Source: Anaerolineaceae bacterium
GTDB taxonomy: Bacteria; Chloroflexota; Anaerolineae; Anaerolineales; Anaerolineaceae
Reading direction: 5' to 3'
NCBI GenBank assembly: GCA_018056725.1
Contig: JAGPFF010000022.1
Location: 1 to 34,454, forward strand
DNA length: 34,454 nt
Shown here: piece by piece, positions 24,250 to 32,715 of the stretch
How positions within the stretch are numbered: the first letter of the stretch is position 1
Layout: each line of letters opens with the position of its first letter
Program-made: the position numbers and the translations under genes
The notes under the pieces: generated by a model
What the model was told of the DNA's origin: nothing
The model's database searches: none
Seen by the model: the letters and a program-made list of their open reading frames with translations, nothing else

Positions 24250-25434
24250 ATGTCAAGCGGATTTAATGCTCGCTATACGCTCGAATGCCCTGAATGCCAG
24301 CGGGAATTTGACCCTCTCACACCGCAAACCTATTGCGCGCAGTGTAATTCCCCGCTGCTTACCTATTTTAACCTCGCTGCTTTGCGAGGTGCCTTGCAAC
24401 GGGAAGAATTTTCAAAGCGGGGGCGTGGATTATGGCGTTGGCATGAACTCCTGCCAGTTAATGATCCCCACTTTCAGCTCACCCTCGGAGAGGGAGATAC
24501 GCCTCTCCTTTCCGCCAACCGATTGGGGAGCGTGCTTGGTTTGCCCCAGCTTTTCATCAAGGATGAATCCCTCAACCCCACCGGCACTTTCAAGGCTCGC
24601 GGTATGGCTGTTGCACTCGCGAAAGCCCTGGAACTGGGTCTGCGTGAATTTGTCATCCCCACGGCGGGGAATGCCGGAGCGGCACTGGCTTTTTACGCCG
24701 ACCGCGCCGGCTGCCAGGCGCATATCTTTATGCCCGCCGATACCCCCTCGCTGATCCAATATGAAGTGCGCATGGCAGGTGCTGATCTACAGCTGGTAGA
24801 TGGGCTGATCAGCGATGCTGCCCGCCTGGCTGCGGCGGAGGCAGCCCGATCAGGTTGGTTTGATTTGTCGACCTTTAAAGAACCATTCAGGGTCGAAGGG
24901 AAAAAGATTATGGGGTACGAGATTGCCGAAGCTTTTGCCTGGGAATTGCCGGATATCATCCTCTACCCTACTGGCGGAGGAACCGGGCTGGTGGGGATGT
25001 GGAAAGCTTTTGCGGAAATGGAAACTCTTGGCTGGATCGGAGCCAAACGCCCGCGTATGATTTCCGTGCAGGCTGCCGGTTGTGCGCCTGTCGTTCGCGC
25101 CTTCCATGAGGGAGCGGAGCGCATTCAACCCTGGGAGGGCGCTTCCACGCTCGCAGCAGGGCTGCGCGTCCCTTCGCTTTTTGCGGATCGCCTTGTACTG
25201 CGCTGCCTGCGTGAAAGCCATGGCAACGCGGTAAGTGTTTCTGAGGAAGCCATTTTGAGCGCACAGCAAGAGCTTGCCCGTTTGGAAGGCATTCTGGCAG
25301 CACCGGAAGGAGCCGCCACCCTCGCCGGCTTGAAAAAATTGATGGAAAGTGGGGAGATTAATGAGCAGGAAAAGATTGTATTATTTAATACAGGAACAGG
25401 ACTCAAATACTACCAGGGGAACCATGGCAGCTGA
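24250..25434 (+). CDS. thrC: Threonine synthase
   Basis: PLP enzyme that converts O-phosphohomoserine to threonine, 394 residues. An N-terminal zinc-ribbon has C13, C16, C29 and C32. The fold-type II domain has the internal aldimine K115 in NPTGTFKARG, the phosphate-cofactor loop TAGNAGAALA, and PTGGGTGLVG for the PLP phosphate. The LGEGDTPLL segment before it is typical of threonine synthases. Other PLP desaturase/dehydratase types are less likely given the zinc-ribbon and the LGEGDTPL start. The next gene overlaps it by 11 bases. Confidence 0.9.
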   Translation: MSSGFNARYTLECPECQREFDPLTPQTYCAQCNSPLLTYFNLAALRGALQREEFSKRGRGLWRWHELLPVNDPHFQLTLGEGDTPLLSANRLGSVLGLPQLFIKDESLNPTGTFKARGMAVALAKALELGLREFVIPTAGNAGAALAFYADRAGCQAHIFMPADTPSLIQYEVRMAGADLQLVDGLISDAARLAAAEAARSGWFDLSTFKEPFRVEGKKIMGYEIAEAFAWELPDIILYPTGGGTGLVGMWKAFAEMETLGWIGAKRPRMISVQAAGCAPVVRAFHEGAERIQPWEGASTLAAGLRVPSLFADRLVLRCLRESHGNAVSVSEEAILSAQQELARLEGILAAPEGAATLAGLKKLMESGEINEQEKIVLFNTGTGLKYYQGNHGS

Positions 25435-27007
25435 GGAAGAACGATCACATCTGGAGATTCTCTATAATGTCAGCCGCGAGCTGGCAAGCAGCCTCGATCT
25501 GCATGAGGTGCTGACCCGTGTTTTGATCCTTGCGTCTAGCAACCTCGGCGTGGAAAGAGCCAGTCTTTTTGTGCTCGATGCCGAAGGAAAACCAGTTGAT
25601 GCTGTCGTGCTTTACCAGGGCGAAATCACAACCAATGATTCCCTTTATGTAACGGATCTGCTCCAATCGGGTCTGGCTGGCTGGGTGATGCGGAACAAGG
25701 CTCCCGCGCTTGTTATGGATACCCATCAGGATGAACGCTGGATGGCGCGCACATATGAAGGGAAGGTGGATAGCGCGCCAAAATCCGCGATTTGCGTACC
25801 CGTGATGATGCAGGAGGAAATCCTCGGTCTGCTCACCGTCGTTCATCCGCAGGTTAATTACTTTACCCCGGCGCACCTTCAGCTGCAACAAGCCATCGCT
25901 GACATGGCGGGTATTGCCATTCGCAATGCCCAGTTGTATACCGACCTGCAAAAAAACCGTGATCTTTACCAGGGGCTTTTCGAAGGGATCGCGGATCCTG
26001 TTTTCGTCACTGACTCGGATGGGTTGATCATAGAGTTTAACAAGCTGGCGCGTGAAGTGAGCGGTTACACGCGTAGAGAGCTTCTTAAAACCAATATGAC
26101 CGATCTGGATGCGCGAGGGGCAAAAACCCTTGTCAGCCTGATGAACGATAAACGTACCCTCTCCATCAAGCAATATGAATCCACCCTGCAAAAAAAAGAC
26201 GGTCAGGAACTCCCGGTTGAGGTGCGCGTTTCCTGGAACCGTACCCATGAGTATGAATTTATCCAGTGGATCTTCCACGACATCAGCGAACGCCAGAAGT
26301 TGGAGGCGCTGCGGGATTCCATGACCGCCATGATCTACCATGATTTGCGTTCGCCGCTCGCTAATGTCATTTCCAGTCTGGAATTGATGGGCGAATTGCT
26401 GACTCCTGAGAGCGATCCACAAATCTGGCAGCTAGTACAGATCGCCAATCGTTCAAGCTCCATCATGCAGCGCTTGATCAGTTCCCTGCTGGATATCCGG
26501 CGTCTCCAGTCGGGTCAGGAAATTATCCGTAAGAGTAACGTGAATCTGGATGCGCTGGTGGATGAGGCAATAGAGACTGTCAGACCACTCTTTGAGAGCA
26601 AACAGATCAACCTGGAAAAAATAGCCACGGCTGAAACCCCCACGCTGGAATTAGATGAGGACATGATCCGGCGGGTAATCATCAACTTGCTCGAAAATGC
26701 CATAAAATTCTCACCGCTTAATACCACAATAACGGTTGGGGTAAAGCCAGGTCGTGATGAGGTAATGGTTTTCATCGAAGATCAAGGTCCCGGAATCCCG
26801 GAAATGTACCGAGAACAGATTTTTGAAAAATATTTCCGTCTGGATTCTGAAGGGAAATCACGGGGTCTTGGTTTGGGGCTTTCCTTCTGCCAGCTCGCCG
26901 TCCAAGCTCATGGTGGTAAAATCTGGGTGGAAAGTGGAAAACCTGCCGGGTCAAGATTTCTATTCAGCCTGCCTTACCCGGTACAACAGGCATCTCAAAA
27001 AGGATAA
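25424..27007 (+). CDS. Orphan sensor histidine kinase (GAF-PAS-HisKA-HATPase)
   Basis: Soluble 527-residue kinase without membrane helices. A GAF domain (about 10-165) precedes a PAS domain (about 185-300, with DPVFVTDSDGLIIEFN), then HisKA with the phospho-accepting H306 in YHDLRSPLANV. The ATPase domain has the N box NLLENAIKFSP, G1 DQGPGIPE and G2 GLGLGLSF, so it should be active. No response regulator is adjacent. The ATG at 25424 follows AGGGGA and overlaps the thrC stop by 11 bases; a GTG at 25349 lies deep inside thrC. The next gene is the degenerate MBL protein, three bases away. Confidence 0.9.
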   Translation: MAAEEERSHLEILYNVSRELASSLDLHEVLTRVLILASSNLGVERASLFVLDAEGKPVDAVVLYQGEITTNDSLYVTDLLQSGLAGWVMRNKAPALVMDTHQDERWMARTYEGKVDSAPKSAICVPVMMQEEILGLLTVVHPQVNYFTPAHLQLQQAIADMAGIAIRNAQLYTDLQKNRDLYQGLFEGIADPVFVTDSDGLIIEFNKLAREVSGYTRRELLKTNMTDLDARGAKTLVSLMNDKRTLSIKQYESTLQKKDGQELPVEVRVSWNRTHEYEFIQWIFHDISERQKLEALRDSMTAMIYHDLRSPLANVISSLELMGELLTPESDPQIWQLVQIANRSSSIMQRLISSLLDIRRLQSGQEIIRKSNVNLDALVDEAIETVRPLFESKQINLEKIATAETPTLELDEDMIRRVIINLLENAIKFSPLNTTITVGVKPGRDEVMVFIEDQGPGIPEMYREQIFEKYFRLDSEGKSRGLGLGLSFCQLAVQAHGGKIWVESGKPAGSRFLFSLPYPVQQASQKG

Positions 27008-27010
27008 ACA

Positions 27011-27871
27011 ATGCTCGAAATTGCTCCGCAGGTATTCATTGAAAGAGACTACCCCGGTGTCACACTGGGGTTGATTCACTGGTCCATGGGGGTCATCTTA
27101 ATTGACGCTCCGTTCCGTCCGGATGATATCCGCCAGTGGCGGATCTCGATGCAAACATTCAGCGGCAGTACCGACCGCCTGCTGATCAGTCTGGACGACC
27201 ATTACGACCGCACTCTCGGTTCACGCCAGATTGAATGTACGGTGATCGGACATGACAAACTCGCTCAATGTCTCAAAGACCGTCCGGTCAATCTACGCCC
27301 GCAAGGACTGGAAACTGGCGCGGAATGGGAGATGCACAATTCTCTGGGCAACATACGGTGGAGTTCTCCGGAAATCACCTTTACCGACCACATGGAAATT
27401 CACTGGGAAAGAAACATTCTGCTGCTGGATGCCAAACCGGGTCCTTCACCGGCAGCCATCTGGGCGACCCTACCGGTGGAAAAATTGATCTTCGTCGGAG
27501 ATGCGGTGATGCCTGAGGCAGTTCCCTTCCTGGGCAGCGCGGATCTCGATCAATGGATGAACGCCTTATCCGATTTGCTAAAACCTGAATTTCGTTCCTA
27601 TCAAATCATCTCCGGTCGGGATGGTCTGCTCGGTCAGGCGGAAGTGAAAGCTCAGCTCAAAGTTCTTGAAAAAATTGCCAAACAGCTTGAAAAATTCAAC
27701 GCACAACCACTGCGCAATGAGGATATTCAGAAGGCTGCCAGTCATATTCTAAAGGACTGCGCTGTCCCCAAGGCAAAGGAGCTGCAGAACCTTCAGCGCG
27801 CGCGTTACGGCATTGCCCAGTACTTACGCCGAACTACCGGTGCTCAGCTGGAACAACCCTCAGCTTTTTAA
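27011..27871 (+). CDS. Metallo-beta-lactamase-fold protein with degenerate metal site
   Basis: 286 residues with the fold's layout. The usual HxHxDH zinc motif reads D62-D63-H64-Y65-D66-R67, keeping one His and the Asp. The second-half HTPGH motif reads AKPGPSP (141-147), lacking both His. D164 in VGDAV is kept, and the last ligand is SGRDG, not GHG. It may bind iron weakly, use another metal set, or be a non-enzymatic sensor. It resembles flavo-diiron/oxygen-sensing MBL proteins in general plan. AGGA precedes the ATG, three bases after the histidine kinase stop, so a functional link with the kinase is plausible. Confidence 0.7.
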   Translation: MLEIAPQVFIERDYPGVTLGLIHWSMGVILIDAPFRPDDIRQWRISMQTFSGSTDRLLISLDDHYDRTLGSRQIECTVIGHDKLAQCLKDRPVNLRPQGLETGAEWEMHNSLGNIRWSSPEITFTDHMEIHWERNILLLDAKPGPSPAAIWATLPVEKLIFVGDAVMPEAVPFLGSADLDQWMNALSDLLKPEFRSYQIISGRDGLLGQAEVKAQLKVLEKIAKQLEKFNAQPLRNEDIQKAASHILKDCAVPKAKELQNLQRARYGIAQYLRRTTGAQLEQPSAF

Positions 27872-27892
27872 ACGCAAACCCCATCGGCTGTT

Positions 27893-28573
27893 ATGGATTT
27901 TTCTCCCCCGCAAGATCTGATCCGGGAAGTGTTGAAAACACTGACCAAGTCGTATGGCAGCCCTCATTGGCGGGAAGCCCTTTCCCCCGTGGATGAGTTG
28001 ATTTCCACCATCCTCTCGCAAAATACCAACGATGCCAACCGCGATCGTGCCTTCCAGACACTCAAAAATCGCTTCCAGGATTGGGATACCCTGCGCCAGG
28101 CACCCGAAGAGGAGATCATCGCAGCCATCCGCGTGGCGGGACTTGCCAATCAAAAAGGACCGCGCATCAAAGCCGTTCTCAACCAGATTTATGCGGAAAC
28201 CGGCTCTCTTGATTTGGGGTTCCTGGCGGATTTGCCACTGGAGGAAGCGCGCGCCTGGCTGCTGCGCTTTAAAGGGGTGGGGCGTAAGACAGCCGCCATT
28301 GTCCTTCAGTTTTCCCTCAATCGTCCGGCTTTCCCAGTAGACACCCATATCTATCGCGTTACCGGTCGCCTGGGGGTGCGCCCTGCCAGCATGAATGTGG
28401 AAAAAACCCATCTCCTGATGGAACAGCTGATTGACCCTGCTGATTATTATGCCGGTCATTTAAACCTCATCCGTCTGGGGCGCGAAACCTGCCACCCGCA
28501 AAAACCGGATTGTGCGCATTGCCCGGTTTTAAACCTGTGCCGCTATCCACATAAATCGCAGGGCGAGGCGTAA
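27893..28573 (+). CDS. nth: Endonuclease III (HhH-GPD DNA glycosylase)
   Basis: Base-excision repair glycosylase/lyase, 226 residues. The HhH motif reads GVGRKTAAIVL with the catalytic Lys, and FPVDTHIYRVTGRLG holds the catalytic Asp. The C-terminal [4Fe-4S] motif CHPQKPDCAHCPVLNLC follows Cx6Cx2Cx5C exactly. All key residues are present. It follows the MBL gene by 21 bases without a clear ribosome site, so it is probably cotranscribed. MutY-like use is less likely, as the protein is short and lacks the MutY C-terminal domain. Confidence 0.92.
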   Translation: MDFSPPQDLIREVLKTLTKSYGSPHWREALSPVDELISTILSQNTNDANRDRAFQTLKNRFQDWDTLRQAPEEEIIAAIRVAGLANQKGPRIKAVLNQIYAETGSLDLGFLADLPLEEARAWLLRFKGVGRKTAAIVLQFSLNRPAFPVDTHIYRVTGRLGVRPASMNVEKTHLLMEQLIDPADYYAGHLNLIRLGRETCHPQKPDCAHCPVLNLCRYPHKSQGEA

Positions 28574-28609
28574 CATTACCTTAACAGAAATCTGCTGATG
28601 GATTTCATG

Positions 28610-28615
28610 TATAAT
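28610..28615 (+). promoter_or_regulatory. -10 box of a leaderless phosphatase gene
   Basis: TATAAT followed by eight bases and the ATG at 28624; no ribosome-binding site and no good -35. Confidence 0.55.
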
Positions 28616-28623
28616 CCAGCACT

Positions 28624-29220
28624 ATGACTGAACTGTGGCTCGTCCGGCACGGGCAAACGGATTGGAATCTCAACGGCATCTACCAGGGGCAACAGGATGT
28701 TCCGCTCAATGAAACTGGCGTCGCTCAGGCTCGTACGCTGGCAGAGCACTTACGGGGAACCTCTTTTTCTACCATTTATTCCAGTGATCTACTACGCGCC
28801 CACCAGACTGCTCTGCTTCTGGCTGAAGTGCTGCAGGTACCCGTCAGAACCGACCCACGCCTGCGGGAAATCAGGCAGGGGGTATGGGAAGGTAAAACCA
28901 TTGACTATGTTCGCGAAACTTACCACCCGGATTTTTCCCCCAACCCAAAATATCTTACTACGCCGCGCGCAGAAGGGGCAGAGTCGCTCGCGGATGTGAT
29001 CCGGCGAATGATCGACGCTGCCAACGAGTATTTTGCCCGTCATAACGGAGAACGTATCCTGCTTTCCACTCACGGTCTTTCGGCAGCGGTGTTATATTGC
29101 GCCGCACAAGGGATTCCGTTGGTCGAAGCAGGGCATCACATTCCTGAAAATGCGCGACCGCTGATCATTAACCTGAAGACACCCATGCCACTGCCTGATT
29201 TTTTGCTTCCCAATGTTTAG
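28624..29220 (+). CDS. Histidine phosphatase family protein
   Basis: 198-residue cytoplasmic enzyme. The RHG motif (VRHGQTDWN) gives the phosphorylated His. The segment YSSDLLRAHQTALLLA is typical of the branch that contains GpmB and CobC, followed by REIRQGVWEGK. The second catalytic His is in STHGLSAAV. It could act on a sugar phosphate, on alpha-ribazole phosphate or another small molecule; the sequence does not decide. It stands alone, with its own promoter. Confidence 0.88.
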   Translation: MTELWLVRHGQTDWNLNGIYQGQQDVPLNETGVAQARTLAEHLRGTSFSTIYSSDLLRAHQTALLLAEVLQVPVRTDPRLREIRQGVWEGKTIDYVRETYHPDFSPNPKYLTTPRAEGAESLADVIRRMIDAANEYFARHNGERILLSTHGLSAAVLYCAAQGIPLVEAGHHIPENARPLIINLKTPMPLPDFLLPNV

Positions 29221-29264
29221 AACGAGTTTTCTAAAACACTTGACATATTAGAATTATTGTTCTA
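29218..29264. promoter_or_regulatory. Tandem operator candidate: two TAGAA-N6-TTCTA dyads
   Basis: TAGAA-CGAGTT-TTCTA (29218-29233) and TAGAA-TTATTG-TTCTA (29249-29264) share the same half-sites and spacing, with 31 bases between equivalent positions, about three helical turns. The second occupies the spacer and first bases of the -10 box. Each also differs by one base from GAAC-N4-GTTC, the Bacillus-type LexA pattern. Bound dimers would probably repress transcription. Confidence 0.6.
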
Positions 29265-29268
29265 TAAT
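29240..29268 (+). promoter_or_regulatory. Perfect consensus promoter of the membrane protein gene
   Basis: TTGACA (29240-29245), 17 bases, TATAAT (29263-29268): both hexamers and the spacing match the housekeeping sigma consensus exactly. The leader is about 35 bases and includes AAGGAGA before the ATG. Confidence 0.85.
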
Positions 29269-29311
29269 AAGGCTGTTCGGATCAAAAGTTCATCTTTCAA
29301 GGAGAACAGCT

Positions 29312-30052
29312 ATGAACCTAACCGCCTCTCGTCCCATGGTTGACCGCCCGCTCAAACTCATGCAGAAAAAATCCATTCACACCGCGGGCATTTATAGCGC
29401 GATTATTATTTTTGCGCTGATCGCATTTGAAGCCATCAATTACAGCACCACCGCCTTCGCCTTGCGCGATCTATTGGGGAACTTAAAATTTGCCGGCATT
29501 CACTGGTCCACCCTGCTTGCCCTCGCCTTTTGCAGCCTCGATTTCGCCGGTTTCGCCCGCCTGGTCACCCAAAAGGGTCATAACCGGGAGGAAAAGGGGG
29601 CATGGTATCTTTTTGCCGCCTGGCTGATTGCCGCCGCCTTCAACGCCACACTCACCTGGTGGGGTGTGACCATTGCCATTGCCAATCATTCCCAGCGCAG
29701 CGCTGAGATTGTCACCATGCGCAATCTCACTACTCTTGTGCCGGTGATGGTGGCGATCATGGTCTGGCTGATTCGCGTCCTGATTATCGGGTCTCTTACT
29801 TCCGCCTTAGAGAAAAAAGCCTCTGAGTCCAACGCTGCATCCCACCCGGTTGTGCCGGCGCGGATTTCACCTGAGAACCGTCCAACTCCCAGCTATAGCC
29901 GCGGCAGCGCAGGCGTACCGGTTACGGGTCACGCGGTTCAACCGCGGTCTACTCCTCCCACCATGGCGCATCCGGTTGGCAATTCCAATCCATCCATTCA
30001 ACATCAAACGGGGGTCAGCCCTGCCGAGTCCCGATCGATTCAGCGCCGCTAA
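29312..30052 (+). CDS. Four-helix membrane protein of unknown function
   Basis: 246 residues; no family recognised. Four hydrophobic helices are seen (about 24-42, 62-82, 97-122, 138-160), with a short basic loop after helix 2. A Pro/Ser-rich hydrophilic tail follows (about 170-246), ending in arginines. The AAGGAGA ribosome site is good. The gene has a perfect consensus promoter covered by two dyads, so it looks strongly expressed yet tightly repressed. A stem-loop terminator follows, making it a single-gene unit. Nothing in it indicates an enzyme. Confidence 0.75.
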   Translation: MNLTASRPMVDRPLKLMQKKSIHTAGIYSAIIIFALIAFEAINYSTTAFALRDLLGNLKFAGIHWSTLLALAFCSLDFAGFARLVTQKGHNREEKGAWYLFAAWLIAAAFNATLTWWGVTIAIANHSQRSAEIVTMRNLTTLVPVMVAIMVWLIRVLIIGSLTSALEKKASESNAASHPVVPARISPENRPTPSYSRGSAGVPVTGHAVQPRSTPPTMAHPVGNSNPSIQHQTGVSPAESRSIQRR

Positions 30053-30071
30053 ATTGTGATTCATTCGCAGT

Positions 30072-30105
30072 CTCATGCCCGGAAAACACCGGGCATGAGT
30101 TCGTT
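30072..30105 (+). terminator. Intrinsic terminator of the membrane protein gene
   Basis: CTCATGCCCGG (30072-30082) and CCGGGCATGAG (30089-30099) form a perfect 11-bp stem with an AAAACA loop, followed by TTCGTT. It begins 19 bases after the stop codon. Confidence 0.85.
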
Positions 30106-30141
30106 AATCTCCTGATCACAAATTTGCGCAGCAAAGACGGT

Positions 30142-30147
30142 TATAAT
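30142..30147 (+). promoter_or_regulatory. -10 box of a leaderless RNase D gene
   Basis: TATAAT, seven bases, then the ATG at 30155. The earlier in-frame ATG at 30146 overlaps the -10 box itself and cannot be in the message, which fixes the start at 30155. Confidence 0.65.
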
Positions 30148-30154
30148 GATCCCT

Positions 30155-31291
30155 ATGCAATCCATGCTCATCGCTCTTCCCGTCTGGGTGGACACACCCG
30201 ACGCTTTGCTAGATCTGGTCAAAACAATACAAAGCGACCCCATCCTTGCGGTTGACACGGAATCCAACAGTCTTTATGCCTATCAGGAACAGGTCTGTCT
30301 TATTCAGATTTCGACCCCCTCGACGGATTACCTCATCGACCCGCTCGCCCTTGATGACCTCACACCGCTGGCACCGCTTTTTGCCAACCCCCGCCAGCAG
30401 AAAATCTTTCACGCCGCAGAATATGATTTAATCTGCCTCAAACGCGATTATGGCTTTCAATTTGCCAATCTTTTCGATACGATGATTGCTGCCCGGATCC
30501 TTGGTGAAACTCAAGTTGGGCTGGGGTCTTTGCTCGGCAGTTCCTTCTCAATCAACCTGGATAAACGGTATCAACGCGCCAACTGGGGGAAAAGACCCCT
30601 CCCACCGGCTATGCTGGATTATGCGCGAATGGACACCCATTACCTTTTCCAACTCAAAGACTTACTGGCGGAAGAGCTTGAAGTGCGCGCGCTTTTGGAT
30701 CTGGCGCGAGAAGATTTTGCACTGGTTTGTGATGTTGAACCCTCCTCCCAGGCACCGAACGGCAATTCCTGCTGGAAGGTAGCAGGCAATGCTCGTTTGA
30801 ATCCGCAAGAAACGGCAATTTTACACTCCCTGTGCAGTTATCGCGACCAGCAAGCCCGCAGTCTTGATTTACCACATTTCAAAGTGCTTTCAAACGAGGC
30901 ATTGGTTGAGATCAGCCGCGCCGCACCGCACTCCATCGAAGAGCTACGTCAAATCCGCGGATTGAGTGAACGGTTGATTAACCGTTACGCTGAGGGTCTG
31001 CTTAAAGCAATTGCCGTTGGTGAAAATAATCCACCACCCGCGCGACCCTATCGCGCCAAACCGGATAACAATACATTGAAGCGCCTGGCAGCTTTGCACA
31101 CCTGGCGCAAAAACGTGGGTCAATCTCTGCATATCGAATCAGACGTTGTACTGCCACGGAATTTTATGGAGTCGATCGCGATGCAAAACCCAACTTCACT
31201 GGGCGAGCTGAAGCAACTCATGGATTCGATTCCCTGGCGCTTTCAACAATATGGAGAGGCGATTTTCCAGGTTCTTCACACACAGGAGTAA
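30155..31291 (+). CDS. rnd: Ribonuclease D-like 3'-5' exoribonuclease with HRDC domains
   Basis: 378 residues. The DEDDy exonuclease domain has DTE in LAVDTESNSLY, the second Asp in HAAEYDLICLK and the YARMD motif with Tyr and the last Asp. Two C-terminal HRDC-like helical domains follow (about 225-290 and 305-370), which bind structured RNA. Family members trim tRNA and other stable RNA 3' ends. The gene is followed after two bases by a beta-CASP ribonuclease gene, and then a tRNA gene, so an RNA-processing role fits. The start is set by the promoter. Confidence 0.88.
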   Translation: MQSMLIALPVWVDTPDALLDLVKTIQSDPILAVDTESNSLYAYQEQVCLIQISTPSTDYLIDPLALDDLTPLAPLFANPRQQKIFHAAEYDLICLKRDYGFQFANLFDTMIAARILGETQVGLGSLLGSSFSINLDKRYQRANWGKRPLPPAMLDYARMDTHYLFQLKDLLAEELEVRALLDLAREDFALVCDVEPSSQAPNGNSCWKVAGNARLNPQETAILHSLCSYRDQQARSLDLPHFKVLSNEALVEISRAAPHSIEELRQIRGLSERLINRYAEGLLKAIAVGENNPPPARPYRAKPDNNTLKRLAALHTWRKNVGQSLHIESDVVLPRNFMESIAMQNPTSLGELKQLMDSIPWRFQQYGEAIFQVLHTQE

Positions 31292-31293
31292 AA

Positions 31294-32688
31294 ATGAAAA
31301 TTCATTTTAACGGGGCAGCCCGGACAGTAACTGGCTCTCAACATCTCATCGAGGTCAATGGAAGCAAATTGCTGCTGGATTGCGGTCTTTACCAGGGGCG
31401 GCGCGCGGATACCTATAAACAGAATCTCAGTTTTGGTTTCGACCCTACGCAGCTGGATGCGGTTGTTCTCTCTCACGCGCACATCGATCACAGCGGGAAT
31501 CTGCCCAATCTCGTCAAGAGTGGTTTTAACGGACTAATTTACGCCACACCCCCAACTGCCACTCTGGGTGAGGTGATGTTAATGGATTCCGCGCACATTC
31601 AGGAATCGGATATTGAGTACTTAAACAAGAAACGCCTTCGCCGGGGAGAACCGCCCGTTGAACCCCTCTACACCCGGCAGGACGCTGCCGCCGCCATTGA
31701 ACATTATTACCCGGTTAAATACACCGAAGCTTTCTCGCCAGTTCCAGGAGTGACCGTGAGGTTTTTGGACGCCGGGCATATTCTTAGCTCAGCGGGTATC
31801 CGGCTGGACATTGATGAAAATGGCAGCCATAAAAGCCTCTGGTTCTCCGGGGATATTGGCAGGAGTGACCTCCCCCTCGTCACTGACCCGGTGCTGCCTT
31901 CCGACGTGGATTATCTGATGATGGAATGCACATACGGTGATATGGAACATATCACTGTAGAAGAAGCTTTCCAGTCATTCAAAACTGTGACGCAGAAAAC
32001 GTTTGATCGCGGGGGTAAGATCATCATTCCGGCGTTCGCAGTGGGTCGCACGCAGGAAATTGTCTACTTTCTCAACCGCCTCTTCTCCGAAGGAACCATC
32101 CCCGCCATCCCGGTTTACGTGGATAGCCCGCTGGCTGTCGAAGCCTCGCGCATCTTTGCCAGTTACCCCGAATATTTTGATGCCGAAACAAATGCCTTCA
32201 TTCGCGAACATCGGCACCCCGCTTTGGATTTTCCATCTCTCACCTACATCAGTTCAGTGGAAGAATCAAAGGCGCTCAATGATAAAAAAGGTCCGATGGT
32301 CATCATTTCTGCCTCCGGGATGGCAGAAACCGGACGCATCCTCCACCATCTTAAAAACAATATTGAGAATCCGCGCAACACCGTCATGATTGTTGGCTGG
32401 CAGGCGCCCGATACCCTCGGACGCCGTCTGGTGGAAGGAGTAAAAACGGTACGGATTTTCGGACAGCTCTATGAGTGCCGGGCGGAAGTGGAAGTCATTT
32501 CCGGTCTATCCGCCCACGCCGGGCAGCAGGGTCTGCTTCGTTATGCCGCAGCCGCCAATGGACGGACGAAGAAGATCTTCCTGGTGCATGGAGAAGAGGA
32601 CGCTGCCAAAGTGTTTATGGGCAAACTTGATGAAGCCCATATTGGTCCCTATTACTATCCCTCCAAGTTTGATGTGGCGGAAATCTAA
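31294..32688 (+). CDS. MBL-fold/beta-CASP ribonuclease
   Basis: 464-residue RNA nuclease of the Ysh1/CPSF73-like bacterial branch. HxHxDH is present as SHAHIDHSGN. Further ligands include the His in LDAGHILSSAG and the Asp in SGDIGRSDLP. The beta-CASP motifs are AFAVGRTQEIVY (A), DSPLAVEAS, SASGMAETGRILHH (B) and GLSAHAGQQGLL with LVHGE (C). All key ligands are intact. AGGAG overlaps the rnd stop two bases upstream, indicating translational coupling. Confidence 0.9.
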   Translation: MKIHFNGAARTVTGSQHLIEVNGSKLLLDCGLYQGRRADTYKQNLSFGFDPTQLDAVVLSHAHIDHSGNLPNLVKSGFNGLIYATPPTATLGEVMLMDSAHIQESDIEYLNKKRLRRGEPPVEPLYTRQDAAAAIEHYYPVKYTEAFSPVPGVTVRFLDAGHILSSAGIRLDIDENGSHKSLWFSGDIGRSDLPLVTDPVLPSDVDYLMMECTYGDMEHITVEEAFQSFKTVTQKTFDRGGKIIIPAFAVGRTQEIVYFLNRLFSEGTIPAIPVYVDSPLAVEASRIFASYPEYFDAETNAFIREHRHPALDFPSLTYISSVEESKALNDKKGPMVIISASGMAETGRILHHLKNNIENPRNTVMIVGWQAPDTLGRRLVEGVKTVRIFGQLYECRAEVEVISGLSAHAGQQGLLRYAAAANGRTKKIFLVHGEEDAAKVFMGKLDEAHIGPYYYPSKFDVAEI

Positions 32689-32699
32689 GGGTTATCGGG

Positions 32700-32705
32700 T
32701 ATAAT
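32700..32705 (+). promoter_or_regulatory. -10 box of the tRNA-Ser gene
   Basis: TATAAT ends 10 bases before the tRNA 5' end, so the precursor would have a leader of about 3-5 bases. It lies only 11 bases after the beta-CASP stop codon. No strong -35 is seen inside the end of that gene. Confidence 0.55.
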
Positions 32706-32715
32706 TTCATCCGCT

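Noticed and set aside
25445..26422. 325-codon open frame on the minus strand
   Set aside because: It is opposite the GAF-PAS region of the histidine kinase, which has clear domain motifs; composition is typical of a shadow frame.
29312..30052. The four-helix membrane protein as a signalling or transport family member
   Set aside because: No sequence motif supports any named family, so no function was assigned.
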